From Chloroflexota bacterium (GTDB taxonomy: Bacteria > Chloroflexota > Limnocylindria > Limnocylindrales > CSP1-4), in contig PMIE01000088.1 in the NCBI GenBank assembly GCA_003156975.1, forward strand, positions 1,893 through 44,236: a stretch of 42,344 nucleotides of DNA, in the 5' to 3' direction. The notes below the pieces were generated by a model. It was given only the letters and a program-made list of their open reading frames with translations. It did not search any database and was not told the origin of the DNA. Positions within the stretch are counted from its first letter, which is position 1. Each line of letters starts with the position of its first letter. Made by a program: the position numbers and the translations under genes. Positions 31,304 through 41,173 of this stretch are shown piece after piece.

Positions 31304-32815
31304 CTAGGGGATGTCCGGGGCATCCTCCGGCGGGAAGAAGAGCGTCACGATCGCGCCGGCAATCAAGAGTGCCCCGCCCAGAAGCATGGTCAGCACGCCC
31401 ATACCGAATCCGTCCGGAAGTGTGAGGTACAGGAGGAAGACGCCCAGGTACACGCCACCCAGGATCATCGGCATGATCAGGTCCGTGACCTGGCCGATGA
31501 CCGGACCGAGGGCTGGCAGCCTTTCCTTGGCGCGGTCACTGCCCGAAGCGGCGCCGAGGACCAGGCCGCTCAAGAGAAACAGGAAGATGCCGGCCGGCAT
31601 CCCCAGGCCCCACTGATTGGCTTGTGCGTGCGCGTTCGAGTAGTTCCCGATGCCGATACCGACGGAATTCGCCCACGGCAGGAACAGACCGGCGATGCCG
31701 ATGACGGCGCCGGCGGCGACGAGACCGAAGGCCACCAATTCTTGAACAGACTCCTTGCGGGCCGACTCGTCGGGGGTTTGGGTGACTGGCGATCCATCCG
31801 GGCGCGTCGCAGAGGAGGCCGGCGTTTTGGATGGCAAGTCGAGCCGGGGAGCGCGTGGTGCCGCGAAGGGCGAAACCGGCGCCGCAGGAGGCGGCGCGAA
31901 TGACCCAGCCAGCGTTGCGGGCTGGCCGCTGAGGGAATCGAACGGGGTCTTGAGGGGGGCCGCACCACCGGGGACCGTCGACGGGCGCGAGGCCCAGTCG
32001 CCCGTCGATGAGTTGGCCTGGGAATCGGCCAGGCCGGGCTCCTCCCTGCCGAGAGACGAAACCGGCATCGCGCCGACGGTGACGCCAACGCTCGGTCCCA
32101 CGGCCCGCGCCAACGAGCTGGCGCTCGATGGTCTCAGCGTCCAGGGCGATGAAACGGGGGCGGCGGATGCGGTGGATGCGATGGCGGTGCTCGATGGCGG
32201 GAAGTAACCCCCTGGAATCCGGTCGGCTCGCTCGCTGCCCGGCTCAGGCTCCGGCTCAGGCTCCGGCTCCGGCTCCGGTTCAGGCTCAGGTTCAGGTTCG
32301 GGCGAGCTCGGAAGAGCGAACTGGGTTCCAATCGCCGGTGCGAAGGCACTTCGCATGGGCGCCGGCCAGGGGGCGGGGGCGGCCACGGCTGGGGCCGCCG
32401 CGGGCGCAGGGGCAGAAGCGGGAGCTGGGGCCAGGCCGAGAGCCGCCAGCCTGGGGTCGAGTTCGGTGCCGGCGGCGGCGTCAGTGCCGGTGGCGGCGGC
32501 AGGGGAGAGCTCGGCTCGCATCATGGCCGCGTCGTCGCTGGCTGCTTCCACGTGGGCCGCCATTTCTGCGGAGCCTGTCCGTGCAGCAGGTCGCGCGGCG
32601 TCTCCTCTGGCCTTTGTGGACCGGGCGCGTCGGGAACCCGACCCGGCAGTCGCGGTCCCGGATGCATTCGACGCACCGGGCGCACTCGGCGCGACTTCAT
32701 CGTCGGGCCCCTGCGAAGTCGCCCTGCCGGGCAGCGGGGCGCCGCATTTGCCGCAGTAGGCCTGGTGAGGCTGCGCGGCCGACGAACATCTTGGGCAGAG
32801 CAGTTGTTCGAGCAC
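31304..32815 (-). CDS. Zinc-ribbon membrane protein with low-complexity linker
   Basis: A 503-residue protein. The N-terminus holds a zinc ribbon (CPRC ... CGKC, residues 7-24), then about 330 residues of Ala/Pro/Ser-rich linker that includes an uninterrupted Glu-Pro dipeptide run, then four membrane segments in the last 150 residues. The linker is presumably disordered; the tail-end membrane block resembles small polytopic DUF proteins without a named match. The start is GTG 32815 with GGAGG seven bases upstream. Located 75 bases after the 360-residue membrane protein and 209 bases before the double-ribbon gene. Confidence 0.72.
   Translation of the reverse strand: MLEQLLCPRCSSAAQPHQAYCGKCGAPLPGRATSQGPDDEVAPSAPGASNASGTATAGSGSRRARSTKARGDAARPAARTGSAEMAAHVEAASDDAAMMRAELSPAAATGTDAAAGTELDPRLAALGLAPAPASAPAPAAAPAVAAPAPWPAPMRSAFAPAIGTQFALPSSPEPEPEPEPEPEPEPEPEPEPGSERADRIPGGYFPPSSTAIASTASAAPVSSPWTLRPSSASSLARAVGPSVGVTVGAMPVSSLGREEPGLADSQANSSTGDWASRPSTVPGGAAPLKTPFDSLSGQPATLAGSFAPPPAAPVSPFAAPRAPRLDLPSKTPASSATRPDGSPVTQTPDESARKESVQELVAFGLVAAGAVIGIAGLFLPWANSVGIGIGNYSNAHAQANQWGLGMPAGIFLFLLSGLVLGAASGSDRAKERLPALGPVIGQVTDLIMPMILGGVYLGVFLLYLTLPDGFGMGVLTMLLGGALLIAGAIVTLFFPPEDAPDIP
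32241..32300. repeat. Ten hexanucleotide units coding a Glu-Pro run
   Basis: Ten consecutive 6-base units of the form GG(C/T)TC(A/C/G) encode repeating Pro-Glu in the 503-residue zinc-ribbon protein (minus strand). Synonymous changes between units (ggctca, ggctcc, ggttca) show the run is kept as protein, not only as recent DNA slippage. Confidence 0.9.
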
Positions 32816-32890
32816 GCGGAACCCTCCGCTGGTACGGCCGTAACAACTCGGCCGCGCACCGCCGAGGTTCCCCGCGGCGGGCCTTCTGAG

Positions 32891-33973
32891 TCAATCCCCC
32901 GATCTCTCCGGGGTGGTGCCCGATAGTCCCAAGTCCGCTTCCACGGGGCCCGTTCGAGCTTCGGGCAACGTGGCTGCCGTCTCGGCCGTGAACGCCGCAC
33001 TCCGCCACGCGGAGGCGATGCCGGACAGGGCCAGAGCTGCTGCCCAGGCCATGCCGAGCGCGAGTACCGCAAGTATGAGCACAACGGGTCTGGCGTCGCC
33101 GCCAAGTGCGAACCTGCCCACGCCGATCCGGAGCGGGCTCCCCGCGCGGGCTGCGACCCGGCACCAATCGAAGGCCGTGGCCGTGGCCGCCATCGCCATT
33201 CCCACTGCAACGACGCTTGCTCCGAACGAAACAATGACTGTGCCTACCGAAGAAATCGGCCTGCGCACGATCTGCATGATGGCGCCGCCGATCGATCGCC
33301 AGACACCGTCTCCGAGCAGAACGAGCCGCCGGGCCGCGATTGCCCCAACCACCTCGGATGCCAGCCATGCCAGCACCACGACGAGCACAGCGTCCGAGGC
33401 GTCCAGAATCACTCTGAGCACCAGGGGTGTGGCCAGGTTCGTCGGCGCCGTGAGCTCGCCGTAGGTCGCCGAGTAGATGCGCGACCCGGCCCATGTCAGG
33501 ACCGCAGCAAGCGGCAACAGCAAGACCGATCGAATCGCCGCCAGATCGAGGAGGATCCGGAGTTCCGGGAGCGGCCGAGGACGCCCAGTTGCCGATCCTT
33601 CCTCATCGAGGGCGGCCTCGATGAGCCAGACGTCCACCAGCGATCCCACTACGAAGGCCAGCAGCAGCCACACCACCGCGATCACGGAGACGACCGCCGC
33701 CACCTCGTAGAGCCAGGTGGTGGGGTGCCCGTCGATACCGAAGGCATCTACTCCCGTGACGCCGGCAAGGCCTATCACGGATGGCAGCACAACGCTCGGT
33801 AAGAGAAGCAACAGGATCCCACCGCGGGCGAGGAATCCCGCCAGCGCGACCACGACCGTATCCACGTCGAACAGCCCGAACGAGATCGCCCGGGTCGTTC
33901 GCCCGATCCAACTCTGCCGGGCCCGACTATCGGGCCCGGTTTTCGAGAACCGCCGTAATGTCCCGACCACCAT
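32891..33973 (-). CDS. Polytopic membrane protein of unknown function
   Basis: A 360-residue protein with about six or seven membrane segments (around 42-65, 85-110, 145-165, 190-212, 235-262, 295-315). No catalytic motif and no named domain that I recognise; general shape is that of DUF4013-like integral membrane proteins found in transport or envelope operons. ATG 33973 has AGGAG eight bases upstream and lies 11 bases after the UPF0182 stop, so the two are co-transcribed and may work together. Confidence 0.7.
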   Translation of the reverse strand: MVVGTLRRFSKTGPDSRARQSWIGRTTRAISFGLFDVDTVVVALAGFLARGGILLLLLPSVVLPSVIGLAGVTGVDAFGIDGHPTTWLYEVAAVVSVIAVVWLLLAFVVGSLVDVWLIEAALDEEGSATGRPRPLPELRILLDLAAIRSVLLLPLAAVLTWAGSRIYSATYGELTAPTNLATPLVLRVILDASDAVLVVVLAWLASEVVGAIAARRLVLLGDGVWRSIGGAIMQIVRRPISSVGTVIVSFGASVVAVGMAMAATATAFDWCRVAARAGSPLRIGVGRFALGGDARPVVLILAVLALGMAWAAALALSGIASAWRSAAFTAETAATLPEARTGPVEADLGLSGTTPERSGD

Positions 33974-33984
33974 TGCTGGCGCTC

Positions 33985-36900
33985 CTATGGAGCCGGCGTG
34001 CCTATCTGGGTCTGCAGCTTGCTCAGCAGCTGGCCCACGACATTCATGTCGGCCTGGTATGTCGCCAGGTCCTTGTTGCCCAGTGCCACCTGCGCGGCCT
34101 GGTAGTACGCACTTGCCTCAGCCAGCAGTTGCTGGTTGGTGCCGGCTAGCGTGAAGCTCGGCAAAGCCGCCGGCGTCCCGGCGGCCGAGGCCGTGGCTGT
34201 GGCCCCCGGACCTTGCGTCACTATCGGAGTGGGCGTCGACAACCCAGGGGTTGGAGATGCGCCGGGCGATTCGCCGGGCGATGTCGAGCCGCCAGTTCCG
34301 ATGGCGCCCTGGCCGGCGTAGATCTGGTTCAGCGCGTCCTGGAGAGTGTCACCCCAGACCACCTGACTGGGGGTGCCGACTACCACCTTCACGAAGGCAG
34401 GTATGGCGTTGTTGGTCGAGACAAGGTAGACGGGCTCGACATAGAGCAGGGAATCCGCCAACGGGATGACCAGGAGGTTGCCCAGGATGACCTGGCTTCC
34501 ACCTTGCGCCCAGAGCGTTATCTGCTGGCTGATCTGCGTGTTGGAGGCAACCTTGCTCTCCATCTGCTCGGGTCCGAAGACGTTGGAGCCCACCGGGAAG
34601 TCCACGACGCTGACCTGGCCATAGGTCGCGGGATCGTTGTGGGCGGCCACCCAGGCGATCATGTTCTTGCGACCCGATGGGGCCATCGGCTGGAGGAGTA
34701 CGAACTCCGGATTGGCCAGCCCCGGCATTCGCATCTGGACGTAGTAGGCCTCCAGCGGCAGCTGCTGGGGCGGGTTGGCGCCGCCGCCCGACGTGGTGCC
34801 TGAGTTCTGGGGGACGCTCCAGACGTCGCCGTTCTTGAAGAAGACGACCGGATCGGTTACGTGGTACTTCTCGTAGACGGTCGTCTGGGCGTTGAACATG
34901 TCTTCGGGATAGCGAAGGTGCCCGGGGTTCGTGGTGGGGTTCGCCGGATCGCCGGCGATGTCGGTTGGCATCTCCGAGATAGGCTTGAAGAGCCCGGGGA
35001 AGACGCCTTCCCAGGCCTGAATGATCGGGTCCGAGGCGTCTGAGACGTAGAACGACATGTCGCCGGTATAGGCGTCCATGACGATCTTGACGCTGTTCCG
35101 GATGTAGTTGAACGGATCGCCCGTGAGCCCGCTCTTGGCTGCGTCGCTCCCCGGATCGTAGGTGTTGGCATCGGGGAACGAGGCACTGGTCGTGAAGGCG
35201 TCCTGGACATAGTCAAGGCGTCCATCCGCGGTGACGACCAGGTATGGATCCTTGTCGTAGCGCAGGAACGGGGCGATGAGCGAGGCGCGATCCTGGATTG
35301 CGCGGTGGAAGAGCAGCTGGCTGGAGCCTGTGATCTGGTTGCTGATCAGCAAGTTCAGATCGCCGAAGCGGGCCGCGAACATCAGCTTCGAGAGTGGCGT
35401 GTCCAGCTTGATTCCCGTGGTGCCGGTCCAGGTCGTATACGCGTCCCCGCCGACACCGCTGGTGGACGGATAGTCGAATTCCTGGCTGGCCGCATCGACT
35501 ATGACGTAGTCCTTCTGGTTGGTGCCGAAGTAGATGCGCGGCTGGGTGATGGTCGGCGCCCCCGCCGTCGACGCCGGCGGAAGATTCGAGATCAGGAGGT
35601 TCGGCTGGCCGCCCTGGGCGACCTCGTTGACCGGCACCATTGCCAGGCCCATGCCGTGGGTGTAGCTGATGTGCAGGTTCACCCAGCTGACCTCACTGCT
35701 GTTCTGGGCGGCGTACTTGTCGGGGTCGAATTCCCGGCCGGAGAGCATGACCTGCCGCACGCACGGCGGTGCCGCCGGGGCGCATGCGGCCTGCGTATTG
35801 AAGACGTAGCGGTCCGTGTCGACGTCGCTGAAGTTGTAGTAGGTGCGGATGACCTGCAGCTGATCGAGCGTCTGCTCAAGCGGCGCGATATCCCACAGCC
35901 GCACGTTCTGGATCGTGGAGGCCTCGGCGGCCACCGACGTCTGGGTGACGGTTGTGCCGGGCGAATCCGGAGTGCTCGTCCAGCTATTGAGGTTGAAGGC
36001 CAGGCGCGTCATGTCGATGTTGTTCTTGATGTAGGCCGTTTCCTGCGTCTGCTGGTTCGGGTCTACCGAGAATCGCTGGACAATCTGCGGGTAGCCAACC
36101 TCGAGGATGAGGAACGCAGCGGCCCAGAAGACGACGGTCAGCGCCAGTGGCGTCTGCCAGCGGGTGATGCTGAAGCCGACCACGAAGCAGCCGACGAAGG
36201 CCGTCAGGACCGTCATCACGTTGATCGCCATCATCCGGGCGTTGGCGTCGGTGTAGCCGATGCCCTGGAAGATGCCGCTTGAGTTGCTGTACACGAGTTC
36301 GTACCGGTCGAGCTGGTAGCCGATCGCGGCCGACCACAGCCACAGTGCCGCCAGGAGACTGAGGTGGATGCGGGCCGACGAGGGCATCGAGGCGCCGGAG
36401 ATCACTGCGACGAGATAGCGAATGGCGACAGTCACCAGCGTCATCAGCAGCAGTGTGTTGGCGTATGTCTGGAGGAGCCGGTAGAACGGCAGCTCGAACA
36501 GGAAGAAGCTGATGTCCTTGCCGAAGGTGGGATCGGGCTGGCCGTAGGGAACTCGGTGGATGAAGAGCTGAACCTTGTCCCAGCCACCGAGCGCGAGACC
36601 TCCCAGACCCAGGGCCACGAGCACCCCGATTCCGAGAAGGATCCAGAACGCGGGGCGACCGACGTCCGCCACCTGAATGGACTCGCTCCTGGCTGCTCGC
36701 TTCACGGGTGCCCGGAACGAACCGCCGCTGAAGTTGTCGCCGCCCAGGTACTTGTCGACGCTGAAACGGTCGAGGAAATCATCGAGTGAGAACTGCCGCA
36801 GCTGCCCCTTCGGGATGAACCGTCCGGCGAGCATGAGGTTGATCCACACGACCGCTGCTGCGACCACCGCCCCGACGACGAAGAAGAGAATCTGCGTCCC

Positions 36901-37323
36901 GAAGCGCGTCCAGAAGACATTGCCGTAGCCGACGCTCTGGAACCAGATCGCATCGGTCCCCAGGCCGACGGTCAGCCCAAAGACGCTCACGAGGGTAAGA
37001 AGGACGACTGCGGCTATGCCCAAGATGATCCAGCCACGCCCGATCTTGAGCTCTGGAAGTTCTCCTGAACCCCCCGTGGTTCGCCCGAAGCCACCGCGGA
37101 AGCCGCCGCCTCCGAAGGGCGGGCGCTCGGTCCCGTCGTCGTGATCGGTGTCGTCTGAATCGGGCCCGACTGACCTCATGGTTGCATCCTTCCGTGGTTC
37201 ATCGTCTGGTAGGGTGCCGTCGGTGGCGTCGCTTGACCCACCAGTCGGCTGCGTTTCGCTGGCCTCGTTCTCGGCCTGGCGCCGGCGCAGCTCCTCCAAA
37301 AACTCGTCGAAGATGTCTGGCAC
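33985..37323 (-). CDS. UPF0182 family large membrane protein
   Basis: A 1,112-residue protein of the UPF0182 (COG1615) family, known in Actinobacteria, Chloroflexota and Cyanobacteria and without a settled function. An acidic disordered N-terminus (about 90 residues) is followed by seven or so membrane segments to about residue 420, then a very large outer domain (about 430-1,000) with conserved runs such as NNIDMTRLAF, HISYTHGMG, FPDANTYDPGSD and DAYTGDMSFYVSDASDPI, and a Pro/Thr/Ser-rich tail before a final short helix. Full length. The start GTG 37323 lacks a ribosome site; TAGACT ends six bases before it. Confidence 0.93.
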   Translation of the reverse strand: MPDIFDEFLEELRRRQAENEASETQPTGGSSDATDGTLPDDEPRKDATMRSVGPDSDDTDHDDGTERPPFGGGGFRGGFGRTTGGSGELPELKIGRGWIILGIAAVVLLTLVSVFGLTVGLGTDAIWFQSVGYGNVFWTRFGTQILFFVVGAVVAAAVVWINLMLAGRFIPKGQLRQFSLDDFLDRFSVDKYLGGDNFSGGSFRAPVKRAARSESIQVADVGRPAFWILLGIGVLVALGLGGLALGGWDKVQLFIHRVPYGQPDPTFGKDISFFLFELPFYRLLQTYANTLLLMTLVTVAIRYLVAVISGASMPSSARIHLSLLAALWLWSAAIGYQLDRYELVYSNSSGIFQGIGYTDANARMMAINVMTVLTAFVGCFVVGFSITRWQTPLALTVVFWAAAFLILEVGYPQIVQRFSVDPNQQTQETAYIKNNIDMTRLAFNLNSWTSTPDSPGTTVTQTSVAAEASTIQNVRLWDIAPLEQTLDQLQVIRTYYNFSDVDTDRYVFNTQAACAPAAPPCVRQVMLSGREFDPDKYAAQNSSEVSWVNLHISYTHGMGLAMVPVNEVAQGGQPNLLISNLPPASTAGAPTITQPRIYFGTNQKDYVIVDAASQEFDYPSTSGVGGDAYTTWTGTTGIKLDTPLSKLMFAARFGDLNLLISNQITGSSQLLFHRAIQDRASLIAPFLRYDKDPYLVVTADGRLDYVQDAFTTSASFPDANTYDPGSDAAKSGLTGDPFNYIRNSVKIVMDAYTGDMSFYVSDASDPIIQAWEGVFPGLFKPISEMPTDIAGDPANPTTNPGHLRYPEDMFNAQTTVYEKYHVTDPVVFFKNGDVWSVPQNSGTTSGGGANPPQQLPLEAYYVQMRMPGLANPEFVLLQPMAPSGRKNMIAWVAAHNDPATYGQVSVVDFPVGSNVFGPEQMESKVASNTQISQQITLWAQGGSQVILGNLLVIPLADSLLYVEPVYLVSTNNAIPAFVKVVVGTPSQVVWGDTLQDALNQIYAGQGAIGTGGSTSPGESPGASPTPGLSTPTPIVTQGPGATATASAAGTPAALPSFTLAGTNQQLLAEASAYYQAAQVALGNKDLATYQADMNVVGQLLSKLQTQIGTPAP

Positions 37324-37335
37324 GCATCGAGTCTA
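37324..37335 (-). promoter_or_regulatory. Putative leaderless -10 element of the UPF0182 gene
   Basis: Minus-strand TAGACT (37335-37330), six bases (CGATGC), then GTG. It begins the second half of the zinc-ribbon run, after a 262-base gap with no gene (37324-37585). Confidence 0.5.
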
Positions 37336-37585
37336 GCGACCGGAGCCAAATACAGATACTGCGCGGCCATCGCCGGGCCGAACTCAGCAGGAAAGCCTCA
37401 ACAGGGAATCCCGAAATGCCTGCAGTACGGTCGGGGCAAGCTCCGTGTCGCGCATTGTCAGCGTGCGTGCCGGGTCAAATCGGAAGCCGGCCGGCGCTGC
37501 GGGCGGTGCTCCCGCGGCGCCTCCTCGTCCTCCGGTGGTTCCCGAGTCGAAGCGACGTCGAACCCGACGGTCGTTTGCGGCCGAC

Positions 37586-38668
37586 CTAGTCCTTCCGGGG
37601 ATCGGTCGCGTCGGACGGCTCGGCGGGCGCCTTGGGCACGGACCCGGCCGACGGCGCGGCCGGGCGATCCGGCTCCGCGGCGCCTCCGCTCGGTTCCCGG
37701 TTCGCGCCGAGGTTCCCCGCGCCGGCCGCGATCTCGGCGTCTAGGCGTGCCATCTCCGCCTTGAGCGCGGCACTCGGGGGCCGCAACGCATCCGCGTCGC
37801 TCGGCGCAGGCGCGTTGGCGACAGGGGCGATCGGTGGATCGCTGAAGATCATGCTCAGCAAGCTCGTCCGCCCTTTTCCGGCGCGTACCTTCTCAGCGTA
37901 GTTTTGCAGCGCGGGCGAGACCTCGGTGACCCCCGCAATGGCGATTGCGTCGCCGGCCTGCGTGTCCAGGATCGCCTGGCAATTGGGGCATGTCGAGGCG
38001 TTTGCCGGGACCGCGGCCGAGCACCACGGGCAAAGGCGCTCGGGGACCGCCGCCTTCTGACGTGAGCTCCGACGGCTACGTCCATCCGTTGCCTGAGGTG
38101 TTGGCAGCGGAGGTGCAGCCTGCCCTGGAGCGGGCGCTTGAACCGCGGCGGTCGTCGATGCGCCTGTCGTCGGAACACCGGCCGCGGCGATGTCTTCGGC
38201 CCGCGCGGTAGCTTCCGCGACCGAGGCCGGCTCGGCAGAGATCGACATGCCCGGCCCTCGAGGGTGCTGGGCAATCGAGCCGGCTGCGAGTGCGTCACGA
38301 TGGATGAACTCGCCTCCAATCCACACGCAAACCGCCCCCGCCACAATCGGCAGTCCGAAGAAGCGGCCGAGAAGATCCGGAAGGAGCACCATCCCTCCGA
38401 TCCCCATCGCCACGGCCAGTCGTCGAAGGCTGGACCGCGGATCGGGCGCGACCATCGCAGTCGCCATCGGCACTGCCAGCAACAGGGCCGCGCCGACGAA
38501 GATCCACAGAACCACAGCCCCCGTGATGCCGTAGACGTCCATCGGCGGCAGTGCGTCTTCCTTGTGGTTGAGCCCAAAGAACTGCGACTCGATGAGCCCG
38601 CCCATGACCCCGATGCCCAGGGAGAGCCAGCCGATGAAGACGGCCATGGCGCCGAAAACTCTCTGCAC
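37586..38668 (-). CDS. Zinc-ribbon membrane protein, paralogue of the next gene upstream
   Basis: A 360-residue protein with four membrane segments in the first 125 residues, an Ala/Pro/Thr linker, a single zinc ribbon (CPWC ... CPNC at about 213-230) and a disordered Pro/Ala-rich tail. Directly after the ribbon comes IAGVTEVSPALQ, the same motif as IPGVTAVDPAMQ in the 186-residue protein before it, so the two share a ribbon-plus-motif module. The start is GTG 38668 with AGGAG eight bases upstream. Function unknown; the cluster suggests an envelope or regulatory assembly. Confidence 0.72.
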   Translation of the reverse strand: MQRVFGAMAVFIGWLSLGIGVMGGLIESQFFGLNHKEDALPPMDVYGITGAVVLWIFVGAALLLAVPMATAMVAPDPRSSLRRLAVAMGIGGMVLLPDLLGRFFGLPIVAGAVCVWIGGEFIHRDALAAGSIAQHPRGPGMSISAEPASVAEATARAEDIAAAGVPTTGASTTAAVQAPAPGQAAPPLPTPQATDGRSRRSSRQKAAVPERLCPWCSAAVPANASTCPNCQAILDTQAGDAIAIAGVTEVSPALQNYAEKVRAGKGRTSLLSMIFSDPPIAPVANAPAPSDADALRPPSAALKAEMARLDAEIAAGAGNLGANREPSGGAAEPDRPAAPSAGSVPKAPAEPSDATDPRKD

Positions 38669-38727
38669 TCTGCTTCTCCTGCTGGTTCATCGGGCGTGTC
38701 GGGGTCCGGCAGACGCCATCCCGCTCG

Positions 38728-39288
38728 TCAGTCTGCGCTTGGTGAGCCCTCAGTTTGCGCCTCGGATCCCTCAGCTGGCGAGGCCGATGCTTCGCTTGCC
38801 GTGGCGTCTGCTTCGCTTGCCGTGGCGCCCCACGGATCCGGGGCGATCGGGGTAGTCGGAGCGCCGGGTTGTCGCAGACGTTGGGCCATCTCCAGCGCCG
38901 CCTGGCTGGGCTTGCCGACGTCCTCCGGATTCGCGGCAGCGCCCGTACCGCGGAGCCCGTCCCGGGCGAGCATTGCGGCGGCGACCGCCACCTGGGCCGT
39001 GGTTCCGCCCAACGAACCGATGGCATTCAGTGTTGAGGATCGGGATTGAGCGCCCAGTGCCGACGAGGTGTAGGAGCGAGCCTGCATAGCCGGGTCGACG
39101 GCAGTGACACCCGGGATCAGCAATCCACCCAGATCCTCTCGCTGGGCCATCACGGCGCCGCAGCCGGAGCAGTGCGTCGCGGCCGACGTTGCGGGCTGGG
39201 CGCACCACGGGCAAGTCAAGGGCGGTTCGGGGGCCGGCGCTTGTGGAGCCGTTTCGGATCTGGTCGGCTGGTTCCACCAATCGCTCAT
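38728..39288 (-). CDS. Small zinc-ribbon protein
   Basis: A 186-residue soluble protein: zinc ribbon near the N-terminus (CPWC ... CSGC, about 26-43), the motif IPGVTAVDPAMQ (about 58-69) shared with the following gene, then an Ala/Ser/Glu-rich region. The frame also has an ATG at 39312, but GGAGG sits eight bases before the ATG at 39288, so I use the latter. It lies 45 bases after guaA and is probably co-transcribed with it. No catalytic motif. Confidence 0.72.
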   Translation of the reverse strand: MSDWWNQPTRSETAPQAPAPEPPLTCPWCAQPATSAATHCSGCGAVMAQREDLGGLLIPGVTAVDPAMQARSYTSSALGAQSRSSTLNAIGSLGGTTAQVAVAAAMLARDGLRGTGAAANPEDVGKPSQAALEMAQRLRQPGAPTTPIAPDPWGATASEADATASEASASPAEGSEAQTEGSPSAD

Positions 39289-39333
39289 CGCCTCTTCCTC
39301 CCTGTCGGCCATGCGGATTGCCCGAGTCTGTCC

Positions 39334-40953
39334 CTACTCCCACTCAATCGTGGCGGGCGGCTTGGAACTGATGTCGTACACGACTCTATTCACGCCCGGA
39401 ACTTCGTTCACGATGCGGGAACTGATCCTGGCGAGGATCTCGTATGGGAGCTTGGCCCAGTCGGCCGTCATGGCGTCCTCCGAGGTGACGGCCCGGACGG
39501 CGACGAGGTTGCCGTAGGTTCGGCCGTCGCCCATGACTCCGACGGATCGAATAGGCGTCAGGATGGCGAACGATTGCCAGACTTCGTTGTAGAGGCCGGC
39601 CGCCTTGATCTCATCGAGAACGATCCAATCCGCTTCACGCAGAGTGTCGAGGCGCTCTTCCGTGATCTCGCCGATTATCCGGATCGCCAGACCCGGGCCT
39701 GGGAACGGCTGGCGCTGGACCATCGAGTCGGGAAGGCCGAGCTCCGTGCCGACCGCGCGGACCTCATCCTTGAAGAGGTACCGGAGCGGCTCGATGAGCT
39801 GGAATGCCATGTCGTCCGGCAGGCCGCCGACGTTGTGGTGGGTCTTGATCTTGCTGGCCGACTTCTCCTTGTCGGAGGTCGCCGACTCGATCACGTCCGG
39901 GTAGAGCGTGCCTTGCGTCAGGAACGCGATCTCGCCGAGCTTGGCCGCCTCCTCCTCGAAGACGCGGATGAACTCGTTGCCGATGATGCGGCGCTTCTGC
40001 TCCGGGTCGATGACGCCTTCGAGTTTGCGGAGGAACCGCTCGCGGGCATTGACGATGATGACGCGGACGCCCAGCTGATCGAAGGCCTTGGCCAGCAGCT
40101 CCGTCTCGTTCTTGCGCATCATGCCGTGGTCGACGTGGACGCAGATCAGGCGATCGCCGACGGCGCGGTGGACGAGCGTCGCGGCCACGGCCGAATCCAC
40201 GCCGCCGGAGAGTGCGCAGAGGACCTTGCCGTCCGTGCCGGTGGCCTTGCTGTGGGCATCGACACGGCGACGGATCTCTTCGACGTTCGCGGTCACGAAG
40301 TGGGCGGGCGTCCAATTCTGGCGGGCGCCCGCGATCTCCACGACGAAGTTGCGGAGAATGTCCCGGCCGTGCTTCGTGTGCACGACCTCCGGGTGGAACT
40401 GGATGCCGTACAGCCGGCGATCGGGGTCGGCAACCGCGGCGTAGGGCGTGGAGTCCGTGCGGGCGGTGGGGCGGAAGCCGTCCGGCAGCCGTTCGATCGA
40501 ATCGCCGTGGCTCATCCAGACCGCCTGCTCGGGGTCCAGGCTGGCGAAAAGGCCGGTCTGCTCGATCACGGTTACGACCGCTGGCCCGAACTCCTTGCGC
40601 TCGAACGAGGCGACCTCGCCGCCCAGGCCCTGGGCCATCAGATGGAGGCCGTAGCAGATGCCGAGAACGGGGATGCCGCCCGTCCAGATGGCCGGGTCCG
40701 GGTGGGGCGAGCCCTCTTCGTAGACGCTGTTGGGGCCGCCGGACAGGATCACGGCCGCGGGCTTGCGGGCGGCGATCTCGCTCCACCTGGTGTCGAACGG
40801 GAGCAGCTCCGAGTAGACGTTCAGCTCGCGGACGCGCCGCGCTATCAACTGGCTGTACTGGCTGCCGAAGTCCAGAACCACGACCGAGTCCACGTCGACG
40901 CCCAACGCTTCGCCGGGGAGCTTCACCCTATCCGCCTCGTGCCCGTCGCTCAA
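39334..40953 (-). CDS. guaA: GMP synthase (glutamine-hydrolysing)
   Basis: A 539-residue enzyme that turns XMP into GMP with glutamine ammonia and ATP. N-terminal class I glutamine amidotransferase domain with nucleophile C100 ([11 protein letters not shown]) and FHPEV; then the ATP-pyrophosphatase P-loop [11 protein letters not shown] and the C-terminal dimer domain ending [18 protein letters not shown], all standard. The open frame extends 109 codons further, but TTG at 40953 has AGGAGG six bases upstream and gives the normal length, so it is the start. A TAGAAT hexamer lies about 50 bases upstream. Confidence 0.97.
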   Translation of the reverse strand: MSDGHEADRVKLPGEALGVDVDSVVVLDFGSQYSQLIARRVRELNVYSELLPFDTRWSEIAARKPAAVILSGGPNSVYEEGSPHPDPAIWTGGIPVLGICYGLHLMAQGLGGEVASFERKEFGPAVVTVIEQTGLFASLDPEQAVWMSHGDSIERLPDGFRPTARTDSTPYAAVADPDRRLYGIQFHPEVVHTKHGRDILRNFVVEIAGARQNWTPAHFVTANVEEIRRRVDAHSKATGTDGKVLCALSGGVDSAVAATLVHRAVGDRLICVHVDHGMMRKNETELLAKAFDQLGVRVIIVNARERFLRKLEGVIDPEQKRRIIGNEFIRVFEEEAAKLGEIAFLTQGTLYPDVIESATSDKEKSASKIKTHHNVGGLPDDMAFQLIEPLRYLFKDEVRAVGTELGLPDSMVQRQPFPGPGLAIRIIGEITEERLDTLREADWIVLDEIKAAGLYNEVWQSFAILTPIRSVGVMGDGRTYGNLVAVRAVTSEDAMTADWAKLPYEILARISSRIVNEVPGVNRVVYDISSKPPATIEWE

Positions 40954-41000
40954 TGGATGCCTCCTGATGCCGCCCGCAGTGCCACCGCCCGTTGCCGCTG

Positions 41001-41006
41001 ATTCTA
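41001..41006 (-). promoter_or_regulatory. Candidate -10 of guaA
   Basis: TAGAAT on the minus strand, about 48 bases before the TTG start, leaving a leader of about 40 bases with a strong Shine-Dalgarno. No -35 match at usual spacing; no purine-riboswitch-like fold is evident in this short leader. Confidence 0.4.
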
Positions 41007-41173
41007 CGGGTTGGCGGGGCGTGGAGTGGTCCGAGATCGGTTCCTGGCGGGCGTCCCAGCCCCGTTTCCGGCTAACGACAGCCCAGCGAACACGATACGG
41101 AAGCTGTCGCAGCCGGAGCGTCACCCGCCACTGTGCGAAGTCTCTTGTTTCTGCCAGGTGCGACCGCCGGCGG

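Noticed and set aside
39046-41001. 651-residue plus-strand frame opposite guaA
   Set aside because: It mirrors the GuaA codons on the other strand; composition is Arg/Asp/Ala/Val noise with no motif, a normal effect of GC-rich codon bias.
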